A stretch of 64,000 nt of DNA, taken from Ecdyonurus torrentis. Its lineage: Eukaryota; Arthropoda; Insecta; Ephemeroptera; Heptageniidae. Within the stretch, counting starts at the first letter, position 1. Every line of letters starts with the position of its first letter. Below the pieces are notes generated by a model. That model was not told where the DNA came from, did not search any database, and saw nothing but the letters and a program-made list of their open reading frames with translations. Position numbers and translations under genes: made by a program. Location: NCBI GenBank assembly GCA_949318235.1, contig OX439132.1:19371533-19435532 (forward strand), read 5' to 3'. Positions 12,632 through 28,660 of this stretch are shown piece by piece.

Positions 12632-13974
12632 TTGATATGGGCAATATATGTGGGCGATAATACAAACTAAAAAATTTCTGTCTATATAAACATTTGTGAG
12701 TTTAAAGTAAACATTTGTTCTGTGCGTGTAGGTTGTAAAATGTTGAAGATAAAAACTATAATAATTAATTAATTAAGTCTCATCGTTACTTAACATAACA
12801 AAGTATTAGTATGGAAAAACTTTAGGAATAAAAACAATAATAAAAGTTTATTCAAATTTCAACGTCAAAATGTAGGTCATGAAATAAGAAAGTATAATAT
12901 TATATTATATGAGAAAATTTGTCTGAAACACGAAGAAATTCCAGGTACTTATAATAACGTAATTACACAGAGTGCGACATTAAATTTGCAAATAGTCCGT
13001 TTGTGATGGAGAAGGTGTGAATAATTAAGTGATATACAAGTCATTCTACATAAGGTTCAATTTAAGATATTATATAATAAGAAAATAGACCATATTACTT
13101 TCAAATCTGCATTGTTTAATTATTCATAGCTGCCGAAGTGGTGCATATTTTTACCTGGTGGTGGTACGTGCTTTTCTCTATATTATCTTAAAGGTATAAG
13201 AAATATTACTCTAAGTGAGTTATTATTTAATGTAGATGAGATTCCTACTCTCTCTCTCTCTCTCTCTCTCTCTGATGTTCTCTTTTAAATAAAAAAAGAC
13301 AGAAATAGAATACAAATTAACATAACATTAATTTGATTTACATTATAAGTTTAAAAGCCGTGCTTATACTACATATAAAATTACTTAATGTAAATAAAAT
13401 TTCATTAATTTTTTTTATTAATAATAATCCATTAATAATAAAAACGTACTCTTCATAGACAAATTTTTCTTATATAATTACTAATTAAAACGGGTAAATT
13501 ATTTTACAGCATTATTTTGAAGTGGAAAACGTTAATTTTGTGGTTTATATTCAAATATTGAGCTAAAATGTTATTTTTATGTCTGATTTTCTATATGGTT
13601 ACTTTGGTTAAATTTTAATTCAATCGCTTTTTAATTTTGTCTTCTTTTTTTTTTGTCATTTTTTTTTTATTCAGAGGAGATATTTACCCGCATTTTAATA
13701 TCATACCTTTGAAACATTATATTTTATAAACTATGCATCTGTGGCCAAATTTCAATTATTAAATAAAATTACTATTTCCATAAATTTATTTCAGAACAGT
13801 TGCTACAGTTCGGGCTATAAAAGTTCTGTCACTGAATACATTTCATGTTAAACCTGAAAATGTAAAAGTGTGTCCTTTATTTGAAAATAAAAAGAAGAAA
13901 TAAAAAACTGTTTTGTCATATGATTTTTCTGCGCGATAATGACAAAGTTGAACAAATAATAATCGCTTATGTTT
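12632..13974. other. AT-rich with one (CT)n tract
   Basis: (CT)n at 13248-13274; otherwise nothing recognised. Confidence 0.45.
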
Positions 13975-14248
13975 ACTCAAAATGCGGAAAAGGAAGTGCC
14001 GGAAGAGGAAACCACGTGACGGTAACATTGAAAGGTAGCTCAGGCCTATAGCTTGCTGCTGGCACCAACTTTTCTCCCACTTTTACCGTCACGTGGTTTT
14101 TCCTCTTCCGGCACTTCCTTTTCCGCATTTTGAGTAAACATAAGCGGTCAGTGCCAGCAGCAAGCTAGGCCTGAGATACCTCCCACTTTTATCGTCACGT
14201 GGTTTCCTGTTCCAGCACTTTCTTTTCCGCATTTTTAGTAAACATAGG
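13975..14248. mobile_element. GC-rich foldback with three arm copies
   Basis: Arm 1 (13975-14025) begins GCTTATGTTTACTCAAAATG and ends CCACGTGACGG; arm 2 (14083-14145) is its near-perfect inverse; a third diverged copy (14181-14248) repeats arm 2 directly. Between them GGCCTATAGCTTGCTGCTGG is also inverted (14151-14176). The arms carry CACGTG and CCGGAAG words. This is a nested inverted-repeat structure with no coding evidence. Confidence 0.75.
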
Positions 14249-14340
14249 CAGTCAATATAATATAGAACTAATCCAATAAATGTTAAAATCAGACAAAAGA
14301 TTATTCTCTTATCTCTCATCAAGTTCCAGAAGTGACCGTG

Positions 14341-14554
14341 GTCTTGCACCAATGTCCCTCACATGTCTTCCAACTCCCTAGGCTAGTGCGTAGTCCAATA
14401 GAAACGACGATGCGCCAATAGTAGTGACACCTGGAACTAAAAAGCTGCGTAAGCTTAACATTGTAGTTCAGGTGTCGCTTGCGATGTCGCTAGTGTTGCG
14501 TGGACTACAAAAAGTGTCTGGAGTTGGAAGACATTTGAGGGACATTGGTCTTCC
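14341..14554. mobile_element. Second foldback adjoining the first
   Basis: CCAATGTCCCTCACATGTCT then TCCAACTCC at 14349-14378 is mirrored at 14520-14551, with TAGTCCA / TGGACTA further in and an inner pair GACACCTGGAACT / AGTTCAGGTGTC. Its G+C content is above that of the flanks. With 13975-14248 it forms a palindrome-rich block of about 580 bp; whether it is one element or two is unresolved. Confidence 0.65.
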
Positions 14555-15139
14555 ACAATATAAATATATTATAATAAACTTTTTATCTCTCATAATTAAA
14601 GAAAAAAGAAACTAAAACTTTATAACAATTATCAATTTCTAAAAACATTGCAGGTTTCAATAATAACTTATAGAATATGAACGTGCTTTGAATATTTTGT
14701 ATGCATTAAGTTATGATATAAATTCCATTAAAATCGAAATATTATTACATTCATATCTTGCAGACAAAGTTTAAACTTATTTGTGCTACTTAAATATTAT
14801 ATAACATAAGTGTAAGTAAACTTGTTTACATCCCGAGCAAGTTAAATTCATTAGGAAATATTCTTGTGAATAATAATAATAATAATTACACTGCATAACT
14901 ACAGGGGATTTGTGTACCGCATCAAAATTTAACTTGCAGATTATTATTATGTGAGGGAAAAACTTTTATAATAATAGTAATTTTAATTTTATATAATCAT
15001 GAAAATTAGCTATATACTTTAAAAACTATAAATTGATTTAAGTTGTATGTTCAAACTTGAGGTAATTTAAGTACTATAATATATAAACCAATTTTACCTA
15101 CAAATAATAATATCATGTTTACTTTTATAACTTTATAAC
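14555..15139. other. AT-rich, nothing recognised
   Basis: Short AAT/TTA runs only. Confidence 0.4.
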
Positions 15140-15326
15140 AAATATCGATGTTGTTGCGAACAAAATGTCTATCTTGTTTGTTTTTTTATAACGGTAAGCA
15201 AAATATCTATCTTGTATTTTGTCACGAGAATCAAAATGACTATCTCGTTTTTTTGTCAAGATAGACATTTTGCTTCTCATTACAAAATACAAGATATACA
15301 TTTTGTTTGCAACAAAAACGATATTT
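15140..15326. mobile_element. Foldback F with repeated AAATGTCTATCTTG motif
   Basis: Ends AAATATCGATGTTGTTGC and GCAACAAAAACGATATTT are inverse. Within the arms the word AAATGTCTATCTTG or close variants occurs about five times in both orientations (for example AAGATAGACATTTTGCTTCTC). Internal iteration of a motif in both arms resembles foldback elements. Confidence 0.65.
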
Positions 15327-15620
15327 AAATTATATTTAAATAAAATAACAATATTTAAAAATTATACAATAAATTAATAATTTAATTGAAATGTAATGGA
15401 TGCAATCAATTAAAAATAACAACATTTTGTTTATATTCCGTCATCTAAATATTGGCAAATGTTATTATAGTTAATATAAGCAACTCTAGGTTCTCTAGTT
15501 CATGTTGGTTTTACCGTAATACTAAAACAATAGTACCACAGCGTAATAGTATACATCATTATATTTTTCTTACTACCACATAGAAACACACTTAAATACA
15601 ACACACACATACATAGTGAT

Positions 15621-15644
15621 GGAGACAGAGACAGAGACAGAGAC

Positions 15645-15727
<83 letters not shown>
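15621..15727. repeat. Compound (GAGACA)5-(GA)n microsatellite
   Basis: Five hexamer units, GAGACA, grade into about 38 GA units. The junction suggests the hexamer arose by point change in GA and re-expansion. Confidence 0.95.
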
Positions 15728-15730
<3 letters not shown>

Positions 15731-16676
15731 CATAATATGAACACTGTAAGTACAAAATTACATAATATTTAACGTTCTCTTTATGCTGTCAAAACATTCA
15801 AAGAACAATTCTATGCTATAATGATTATTGCATAATGCATATAATTATGCAAAAAATAAATAAAAATAGTAATAATAATTTCTTGAACGTCTCAATTGTA
15901 GCACTGCGATGTATTACATATTAAATTTATTATTATACATTTCAATTTCGTAATCAGAGTTTTCATTTTGTCACACAAATTTACACTGATAGCATTGTGT
16001 ATGTGGTAACGTGACATAGGTTGGGATTGCATAGTCATGATGTGGTAATGCAAACTTCTGATAACAAATTTTCACATACGTAGATCCGAGTAGATCGTCC
16101 AAAAAGTTTGAAATAATACGATTAATAAAACAGAGCATCTGATATACTATGATTTTAAGCATACTTTATAAGTTACGTTAACACCAACCAATATCTGTTT
16201 TATTTTGCATTATCATTTTACCACCTTTAATCAAGAAGTATTTAAAAGCTATTTTACTGTTTATTAATTGAGTGATGAAATGACACTTAATGACAAGTAG
16301 ACTGTGAAGTAAGTGGACTCGATGATAGAATATTGAAATTGCTCTTGATATACACATGACATTCAAACAATGACTCAATTAATGTCACTACTAATGGAGA
16401 TATTGCATTATTGATGCTCCACATAGACTTTGCTTTACATTAATAATGCATAGTAACAAACATCAAAGCTTTCAATAATACACGTTGTAGCTTTATGAAC
16501 CATTTAATTGTAAGAACAATGCATTTTACTTCTTGTCAAGCAATACAATTTTGTATTTGATACTATAGGAGATTTTTTTTTAATTAAGGTTAATTTTTTC
16601 AGGAAAAAATCAAAGATATTGGTATAAATAAATTTAAAAATTAAACAATTGTTTTGCATTCCTTGACTTTCAACTG
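15728..16676. other. Unique-looking AT-rich DNA
   Basis: No repeat partner or gene found; three short minus-strand open frames here lack any family signature. Confidence 0.4.
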
Positions 16677-16796
16677 TTTTGAGGCCGACTTTAAGCAATT
16701 GCGCTTATATCCGCTTCCATTTAGACATACTGCGCATGCGTAGTAAGTCAAAACGGAAGCGAATGTAGGCAAAATTGCTTAGAGTTGGCCTCAAAA
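16677..16796. mobile_element. MITE H, 120 bp
   Basis: Inverted ends TTTTGAGGCC with similarity continuing about 42 bp (AAGCAATT, then CGCTTCC). The flanks CAACTG and CAATTG may be a decayed duplication. The loop holds the palindrome-like ACTGCGCATGCGTAG. Confidence 0.7.
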
Positions 16797-16966
16797 CAAT
16801 TGCTCCTTTATTTGTCAATATATTCTCTTATGTTGCTTGAATTAGTTATTGTTATATGGGTCAGACATGTAGATAGACCTAAACCTTTATAACTTGTTTT
16901 TGTAAGACCATAATTTTATAAGGTATTGAATAATGTTACTGTTCTAAAACTAGTTGTACCCTACAA

Positions 16967-17007
<41 letters not shown>

Positions 17008-18700
17008 TATAGCACCAAATCTACTTTTGCTATGTCTTCATGAAATAGCTCACCTCAAATAACAATGAAAGTAAATATAATTTTCATGGTAGCGTGAGAT
17101 CCATCTAGAGTTGAAGATTATTCAGTAAAATTTTCTGATTGTATGTAAGAGAGAGAGAGAGAGAGAGAAAGGATTATTCAAATAAAATAGTGACACACAA
17201 AACTTAGGGATTAAATCTACTTTTGTTTGCAGTGGTGACGTGATGAAATAATTGCAGATCCAATATCTACGTGAGATTATAAACATTTGTTTGTCTGCTT
17301 GCTATATTATAGTAGATAAGAGTTTGTGTCTGACATGTTCATATATTTAAATTTGACCAGAGTGAGAGAAATTTATGGAGATATATTTGCGGAACTTAAT
17401 ACTCAAATTATATATCTACGTATACACACAATTGGGATAATATTCTCTATTTTACATCAATTAAATTCATTTCGTGTTTTTCTCATTAGAATAGCATTGA
17501 AAATTTAACATTGCTAATTTTTGAATGGTGAATTGTATATTATTTCACAATTCATTTAAGGTATTACAATCATGTGTACATGAAATGCCTTTCCATTAAT
17601 ATTAAACTCTTATCCTTTTTCATTACACTCAGCTTATCAGCTGCAGAGCAATAAGCCATCTGTAAGAAACCTACAATTTTCAGACTTGAAATGTTTCCGT
17701 GCAGTAAATAAATGGCAAATTAAATTTTATTGTGTAATTTTGAAAACGTACAAAATAAATTTAGGAAGACCACAGGGTATAATTATTTTATTATTATTGT
17801 CGTCTATACGATTACTTCTGAAGTTATTGTTGTTTTTCTTCCGTAATTTTTAATTGTTGTTGGGGTTAATTTATCTATTCAAACTATTAGTTTTGTACAT
17901 AAGTTGTCTATAATGCCTCTAGCTTATGATAATGTTTATTTTATTTTGTTTCTTACTAACTACATAAGAGTGAATGGTGTTGCTTTGTTCTATCGACAGA
18001 ATAAATAAATTCAAATCAAATCATTTTATTGACTTTTCTCAAAACAAATTCATACATACGAGTATTTCACAGACAGCATAACAACATTATAAAAACAGCA
18101 CTTTCAAAACAATCCAGTTTCTTTTCATATAAAATATTATGGAAAAAAATTCCCTTCTAATAATATTATTAATAGAAACCATGCTTCTATTACTAATAGA
18201 CTGCGCGTAATTTTGTAATTTTCAAAAAATAAAAAATAAAACTATTTCTATCACATTTTACTAACATGTACTCGTGTTATTACATACTGATACTTAGAAT
18301 CTATTTAAAGAAATGCTAAATGAAAAGTATATTAGAATATGTTATTTTAAAACAACGACATATTTTTATATTTCAATAACTTACCACTAAACTCTCATAT
18401 CATCTCAGTTTTAGTATTAAATAAAAACTAATGTTTTTTCTTTGTAAAAAACTTATTCCTATTTTTTTTAATAGCTATGTGAGAAAATAAGGTCCTAGAG
18501 TGAGTCCACGGCTATGTTTTTTTATTTATTTTATATGTCTATTGTATAGTAAATACATTATAATATTTCAGGATCAATGTCTTTGTGATAAAGTAAGTGA
18601 CTGATCTAATATGTGCAGCAATAAATGTATGTTTTATGTTGTCTGAAATTTGTATTAGACTTGTGTGGAGGAGGACAATAAATTGATTTGAAAAGCATAA
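16797..18700. other. AT-rich with homopolymers; possible retroposon end
   Basis: Poly-T 16971-17006 and (GA)n 17149-17167. Around 17950-18030, GTTCTATCGACAGAATAAAT followed by AAATTCAAATCAAATCA looks like a retroposon 3' end with a degenerate tail, but no second copy is present. Confidence 0.3.
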
Positions 18701-18702
18701 CT

Positions 18703-18706
18703 TTAT

Positions 18707-18782
<76 letters not shown>
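18703..18782. repeat. (TA)n microsatellite
   Basis: About 80 bp of TA with one break near 18718. Confidence 0.95.
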
Positions 18783-18786
<4 letters not shown>

Positions 18787-19044
18787 CGACCAAACTTTTA
18801 CCAATGCTGGCAACCTCTATATAAATGTATTATTATTTTATTAACTTCTCGAGAAATTAGGAATATATTTCCCATATACACACAGTATAGTTATAAAAGG
18901 TACTATTATATAGTTTCATGTACTGTACGTACAATATCCTACTTATTTAATAAACTTGTCCGCGCTTATATAAAACATCAAAGTATACGTATTATATTTT
19001 AGATTACCATATGAAGAAAATATTTGAAGCTTTTATTAAAGTTC

Positions 19045-21099
<2,055 letters not shown>

Positions 21100-24067
21100 G
21101 ACAGAAGGAATACATTTTGAATCAAAGTATATATTTATATAATTACTGAAATATGATAATATTCTTTGCCCGCATAAACATATGTATTTTACGTGTTCCT
21201 TGTCGTTTTTAAGCAAATGTTATATTGAAAATACTTGTATATGCAAATTGCACATAAAATTGCAAATAGTCTAAAGTGGTTTTTATCATTTTATTTTGCA
21301 TATAGAAAGGCAGCTGAGGTGAAAGAAAAATTATTTACATGCACTTCCAATCTTGGGCTTTTAACTTTATTTCTTTATAAAAAATATAAAGTCAAAGTTA
21401 CATGGAACATTTTTAAATTGTATCATAAATGTAGTGATGTTTTGATTATTCTTTGTGTTTATTATCGTTATTTTGTGTTATTGAATATAAATAATTATTA
21501 CTCAATGGTTTAAAAATATATTATAGACAAGGGTAACGTACATATATAAATGGAGGGTTAATATAACATAAATTATACGTTATTCGTATTTATAAAATAA
21601 TAATAATGGCAGTAATAGCAGTTATATACGGCTAAATTAAACTAAACTTATTAACGACGAAGTTAAAAACTCATGTCATATTTTGCTTTTCATATATTAT
21701 GTATAAAGAGAAGAAAAAAAAATAGCTGAAATAATCCTACATGCAATTAAAAATACGTAACGTTACATTATTTGAAGTAATTAATATACAATATTGTATA
21801 ATGCATTTATGCTTATGTAAAAACCATTGTCGTAATACAGTGCAATTATACAATTCTTAATAAATTATATTGAAATTGTTAACTTTAGAGGAAGAAGAAG
21901 AAGACAGAAGAAAAGTTATAAGGAAATACCAACATGATGTTGACATATAAATATTAGTTTTGTTTAGCTGATCTTTCCATGTAACCCTACCTAACAGTCA
22001 CCACTTAAGTTGATGTAAATGGAGTTCATGTGCAGTTTTTTTTTATATGCGTGTTGCTTGGGTGAGCATGAATATCGAGCTAAAAGATCAAATTTCAGTC
22101 AATTTCATTTTTCCCTTTTATGTCAGACGTCACAAGAAAACAGGTCAAAAAATATCATCACATTCTCTCTCTCTCTCGCTTGATAGCAGAGTATGACTTT
22201 ATCAAAAAAAAAAAAAAAAAAAAAGTATAAGTTCTTTTGTGGTGCAAATTGCCTTACGTGAAACCAAACCATATAGAAAATTTTTCGTTGACATTCATTG
22301 AACATTTGAAATGCTTTGCGGGCTCTTTTATTTTATTTTTTTTATCTTTAAAGGATGCTAAGAATGGTATATAATAATAATTGAAGAATATGTGCATACA
22401 AAAAAAGAAGAAGAAGATTGTTTCAGAAATGATGAAAAGAAAGTATTTATGGCAGTGAAACATAAACATTTTTAAGACTGGAAAAAAAATAATACAGTAG
22501 TAATAATTATCGATATTTATTAGGATCCTATAGACTATTTTCAGCAGCATTTATTTTAGTTACAACATAGTTTAATTTGCTATGAAGTATAAAAACTATG
22601 TTATATATATTATAGTATAAATTTTATGTTGCAATATAACATAATTATTTATGCTGAACCAATTGAGCAGATTTATGCCATGATGATACAAATACCGCAT
22701 ATATGACTATTTTGGCAACATAAATAATTTCTTCTTTCTGTAAAGGGAAGGGGCATATTTTAATGACTAACATACTTTGGTCACATAAAAAAGTGTCAAT
22801 ATAAATGACACATTTTTGATTATAGTTATAAAATTAATAAAACGATATGAAATATTAAAAATTAATTACTCTGAACCGTACATCATTATATAATATCAGG
22901 AGGGGGTAATGGTAGTTTTGATGAGAAAACCGCACATATATATAACGTTACCTAAATTTGATCAGTGGAGCAAGGGGCTTCATCCGGAAATCAAATTTCT
23001 AATCTAAAATAAGTTATAACGTAATATCGACAGCACCCCTCATGATGACGAGAAAACAGTTATTAAGTTGTCAATTTTTATGCAATTAATATTTTTTTAT
23101 CAGAAGCAAGAAAAAAAAGTAATTATTATTTAATTAAAATTAGGTTTCACCTTACATAATATTATAATGATAACAAAAAAATCAATAACATTTTCTAATA
23201 AGATTACATAAAACATATACGTATATAAACTTGAAACTCGTTTGTTAAAGCTCTTTTAATTCCTTTACTATTTTATAGTTATTACAGAATAAAATAATAC
23301 AGCTTTGCTTTTTTTCAGTTACAAGTTATGCTTGCTTTACGCCTTTTGTTAAAATAATTTTAAAGCTTCATTTTTTTTTTTTTATTTATTTATTTTTTTT
23401 TATTATTTTTTTTTTTACTCAAATAATTTTTATAATAAGTAGGTGTTTTATTTTTTTTATGTAAATTACATAATTGAAAGTTGCAGCATCATTTGTCTTT
23501 TTGAAATATTTTGTGTTTATAAAATAAACAGTACAATCAACACAATAATGGAATTTTGAATTTTTATAACATGGGTTCGAAAGGATCATTTTTACTTAAC
23601 GAGGGTATCATTAATTACCGGAATATAAAAGATATGGCATATGAATTTCTACCGAAAGATGTGATACATATTATAAAATATTAAATATAATTATAGAAAT
23701 AAAAAAATAATATTTTGTTTTTTTTGCATACAATAAAATGATAATAAATGTAGACTCAAACGGTTCATAAAATGCAAGCATTATTTAACATACTGTAATT
23801 ATACAATTTACACACATATTATATACGTTTGCATTTTATATTTTATATTATACGTAAAATTCAAAATAACAGAATAATGTTATCAAATGCCTCTTAAATA
23901 TATAAATTTTGATGCATTATATTAGTGCAGTTTTTTGCAGTACTGTACACTTATGATTGTGTTAATTTATTATACCTGTCAAATGCAGTGCAAGTTTTCC
24001 TAATAAGAATAACTTTTCAAATTTAGCACGAGTTTTTGAATATTAAAATATACTAGCTGTAAACATG
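21100..24067. other. AT-rich, no gene; traces of family J near 22560-22740
   Basis: Words such as AACATAATTATTTATGCTG and AACATAAATAATTTCTTC near 22630-22740 resemble family J. The rest shows only homopolymers (poly-A 22203-22224; T-rich 23371-23415). Confidence 0.35.
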
Positions 24068-24125
24068 TACCAATGTTAAAGTACTGTGTAAATGTACTGT
24101 GTATACAGTACATTTAACATTGGTA
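24068..24125. repeat. Nested palindrome next to the hAT-like element
   Basis: Outer arms TACCAATGTTAA / TTAACATTGGTA enclose an inner palindrome AATGTACTGT-GTAT-ACAGTACATT. An extra GTACTGTGTA on the left looks like a local duplication of the inner arm. It ends about 30 bp before the left hAT duplication. Confidence 0.75.
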
Positions 24126-24156
24126 TATATACCTATTATAGCTGCGATCTACGTAT

Positions 24157-24164
24157 ATTAATAT
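24157..24164. repeat. Left target-site duplication of the hAT-like element
   Basis: ATTAATAT, identical to the copy at 25736-25743 across the 1571-bp element. Eight bases is the hAT duplication length. Confidence 0.9.
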
Positions 24165-24694
24165 CAGTGTTGTAGTCGATCGATCATATTTCGATCCGAT
24201 CATGATCCGATCACGATCATTTGATCGGATTGTGATCGGATCGACCCATTTTATAAAAAGATGATCGTGATCGGATTTCGATCACATTTAGGGCTGTGAT
24301 CGAACGTTTTTTCGATCCGATCATCATGTTTCATACTTTAGTTTTTACAACCATATAGGTATTTTTTCTTTCTTTCTTTTTCTCTTTTTTTTTTTTTTTT
24401 TTTTCTTCTTTTTTCCCTCCTTTTTTTTCATTTATTATAATAAAGCAAAAAGTCAAAGTCAAAAATAGACAAGAATTTAAAAGTACAGTACAGGCAGTAC
24501 TCTGCTAGCAGCTGCTAGGTAGATATTGAGATGTTATCTACTTTAGCTAAAAGGTATCGCAAAACAAAACAAAGAAAGCAAAAATGAAAGAAAAAAAAAA
24601 AAAAAAAAAAAAAAAACAAATACCTGACTCTGAGCTATAAGCTTCTAGGATTTCTAGGAAAGAAATTATTATATCAATAGTGTGTCTGTCACTA

Positions 24695-24726
<32 letters not shown>

Positions 24727-25735
24727 GGACAGGACATAAAAGGCGGTAAATAAGTTTTGTTTAAACTGAATTCTTTGTTCATATATTCAAGTAACAGAAT
24801 TTTTTTCTGCATTGAAAGATTGTCAATTTTATTTTAACACAATACATTTTTTGTATGAATTTTAGAGGTGACTTTATTACCAATCGAAAAATGTTAAGTG
24901 CTTTTTACACTAATGATTTTTTCCACGAAATTTTCAAATAATAAAAAACCGCGGTGAGGGGAAATTTTTTCTGAAATAAATACGAGGGGGTTGCTTTGAT
25001 TAGTGGGGATGAAGACACACAGTACTGTACATAGGATAATATTTTGGACCTCCATCTAGCCACCATAGTCATTTGGTGATCTGTACGTTCTCGCAGGTGT
25101 CACGATACGATAAGAATAAGCAGGCAAGAGTGTATATATTTTTTTTTTACATTAATAAACGTTGATATATTATAATTTATAATATACATTAAAGGATAAT
25201 TTGGGTGACAATTTTCTGCCGTGAAATAATAGCTTAAAAGAATTTTATCACGTAACTGGAGGTCCTAAAAAAGATAAAAGTGGGAAAGAGTTTGGTATTA
25301 TATTCAGTGTTTGTATTTATCGTGCAAAAATAAACTGAATAAAGGCGTATAGCCTTAAAATCTGTTGCAGCTAATCTAATAAAGCATCTAAAGGTAAGAA
25401 CTAACAATTATGTAACACATTTTTGTATTAAAAAAAATTAACACGGAAATATGAATATAAAAATATTTTTAAGTATAATGTATTATTAATTTATTACAGT
25501 ATAATTTCCTTTTTTTTTTTTTTTTTCCATTATAATTTACAAGTTCTTACATACCTATTACCTAAATTTATTATTGAAAACGATCGAAAATTGTCGATCA
25601 AATGATAGTCGATCAGATCGGATCGTGATCGGATAGTCTCGAGTTTTGATGATCGTGATCGAGATCGGATCGAGCTACATCATAAATGATCGGATCGTGA
25701 TCGGATCGAAAAAAGGGTGATCGACTACAACACTG
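24165..25735. mobile_element. Non-autonomous hAT-like DNA transposon (1571 bp)
   Basis: The ends are perfect inverted repeats CAGTGTTGTAGTCGATC. The element is flanked by identical 8-bp duplications ATTAATAT at 24157-24164 and 25736-25743, the hAT hallmark. Imperfect similarity continues about 50 bp inward. Both subterminal zones (24165-24330 and 25570-25735) are packed with GATCGGATC / GATCGTGATC words in both orientations, as expected of transposase-binding repeats. The interior holds homopolymer tracts (poly-A 24590-24617, poly-T 24700-24726) and no open frame resembling a transposase or BED finger, so it would have to move in trans. Confidence 0.9.
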
Positions 25736-25743
25736 ATTAATAT
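25736..25743. repeat. Right target-site duplication of the hAT-like element
   Basis: ATTAATAT directly after the right terminal CACTG; it matches the left copy without mismatch. Confidence 0.9.
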
Positions 25744-25830
25744 AAAGTGTCCTTCAAAATAAATGTTCACTGACAACAGCACTTTTTATTTCAGTGTGTT
25801 TTGATTTGGTTGCATGCAAATTCTTAATTA

Positions 25831-25868
<38 letters not shown>

Positions 25869-26048
25869 ATGCTTATTTATTTTATTGATCCGTGCGAACA
25901 GGCTATTTCTGTAAAGTAATTCGCTTCTCTGTATGCTGACAATTATAATTTACATTTTTCAGTGTACGTACAGTACTTTTGATTTCACGTATTGTGATAT
26001 CAAACTTTAATCATGCAATCAGTTTCCAAATAAACCTTCCCTAAATAA

Positions 26049-26084
<36 letters not shown>

Positions 26085-26773
26085 GTATATAAAATTTAGA
26101 GAAAATATTAAAATTACAATCATATAATCTACAACACTGATCAATAAACTAATAAAATTTATATTTATTTTCCATAAATGCTGTGACAAAATATTTTATA
26201 TTTAATAATACAATAATTTAAAATTTTAATTTCAATAAGCGCTTCATTAACGAATTTGAATTATACTCATAAATTCAAATAAAAGTTATTAAGCGTAAAA
26301 ATATAAATATATGGTTCCATCACGTGATTATGAAAATTTTTATTGAATTCATCTCATTTTTTTTTATTGCTCATTTTTACAATTACTCATTACCGCATAT
26401 ATTTTTATCTCATCGGAAAATTATATACATACTATGGAATCTTTTATTTCATAAAATAATTTAATTTGTGAAGTTATGCCATCATGTCAATGATTTCAAG
26501 GGTGCTTAAAACTTTGATGAACATTTTTGTTTTATATTTTTATATTATATATAATTAAAAAACAATAAGCAGAATAAATAAAACTGGCTATTGCTGTTCT
26601 GTAATATATTTTATTTTTATAAACTTTCAAGCGAAAAACAAACAGTTTTACATTAAAAAAGATAAGGGCAACAAAATACAAAAGCTTTTAATTAGTGATG
26701 TATTATAAATGTATTATAAATGCAGCTGTATACTTTTAAATGTGACTTTCTTGCACAAAAATATCGAAACTAA
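25744..26773. other. AT-rich intergenic DNA downstream of the SDR gene
   Basis: (TA)n near 25838-25862 and poly-A 26050-26083; no gene or shared repeat recognised. Confidence 0.45.
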
Positions 26774-26779
26774 TTTATT
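26774..26779 (-). terminator. Candidate poly(A) signal of the SDR gene
   Basis: AATAAA on the minus strand, about 180 bp after the SDR stop codon. In DNA this AT-rich the hexamer is common by chance, so only the orientation and distance support it. Confidence 0.3.
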
Positions 26780-26957
26780 TATAGATACAAAAAAAAAGAA
26801 GAAAAAAATTAATAATAATAACAAAAAAAGACTTGATTTCTAGGATAATGGAAAAATACAGGATTATTTTCTAAATTAATTCTCTATAAGGACATATGGC
26901 ATACAAAACTTTCACAAAAATATATTTGAGGGGTGTAACATTATATTGTGGCATGAA

Positions 26958-28434
<1,477 letters not shown>

Positions 28435-28559
28435 GATTTATTAATGCCTGTTAATCGGTATTAATCAAGAAATGTTGAAATCAAGCAGATTTGTTGACTT
28501 TACGTGAAATAATAATTTTATCAGCTGGTGAGGTTCGGCAGTGCTCGTTGAACAGTCGA

Positions 28560-28660
28560 TGAAGTCCGAGTGCTTCATTCTTGACAACAGCGCGCGGTGA
28601 GCGCAGTATATATTTAAAAAAAAACTTGGCACCGGCACCACGGGCACCAGTGGCATGGCA
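28560..28660 (-). promoter_or_regulatory. Probable core promoter of the SDR gene
   Basis: Read on the minus strand, a TATA-like AAATATATACTGCG lies at about 28616-28603, followed by a GC-richer CGCTCACCGCGCGC stretch. This is about 170-180 bp upstream of the ATG, so a start site near 28580 would give an unspliced leader of about 150 nt. The local rise in G+C, in contrast to the surrounding AT-rich DNA, supports a promoter. The exact start site is inferred, not seen. Confidence 0.45.

Noticed and set aside
17930..18030. Retroposon 3' end (AATAAATAAATTCAAATC)
   Set aside because: Plausible in form but without a second copy or other support; kept only as a remark in the regional entry.
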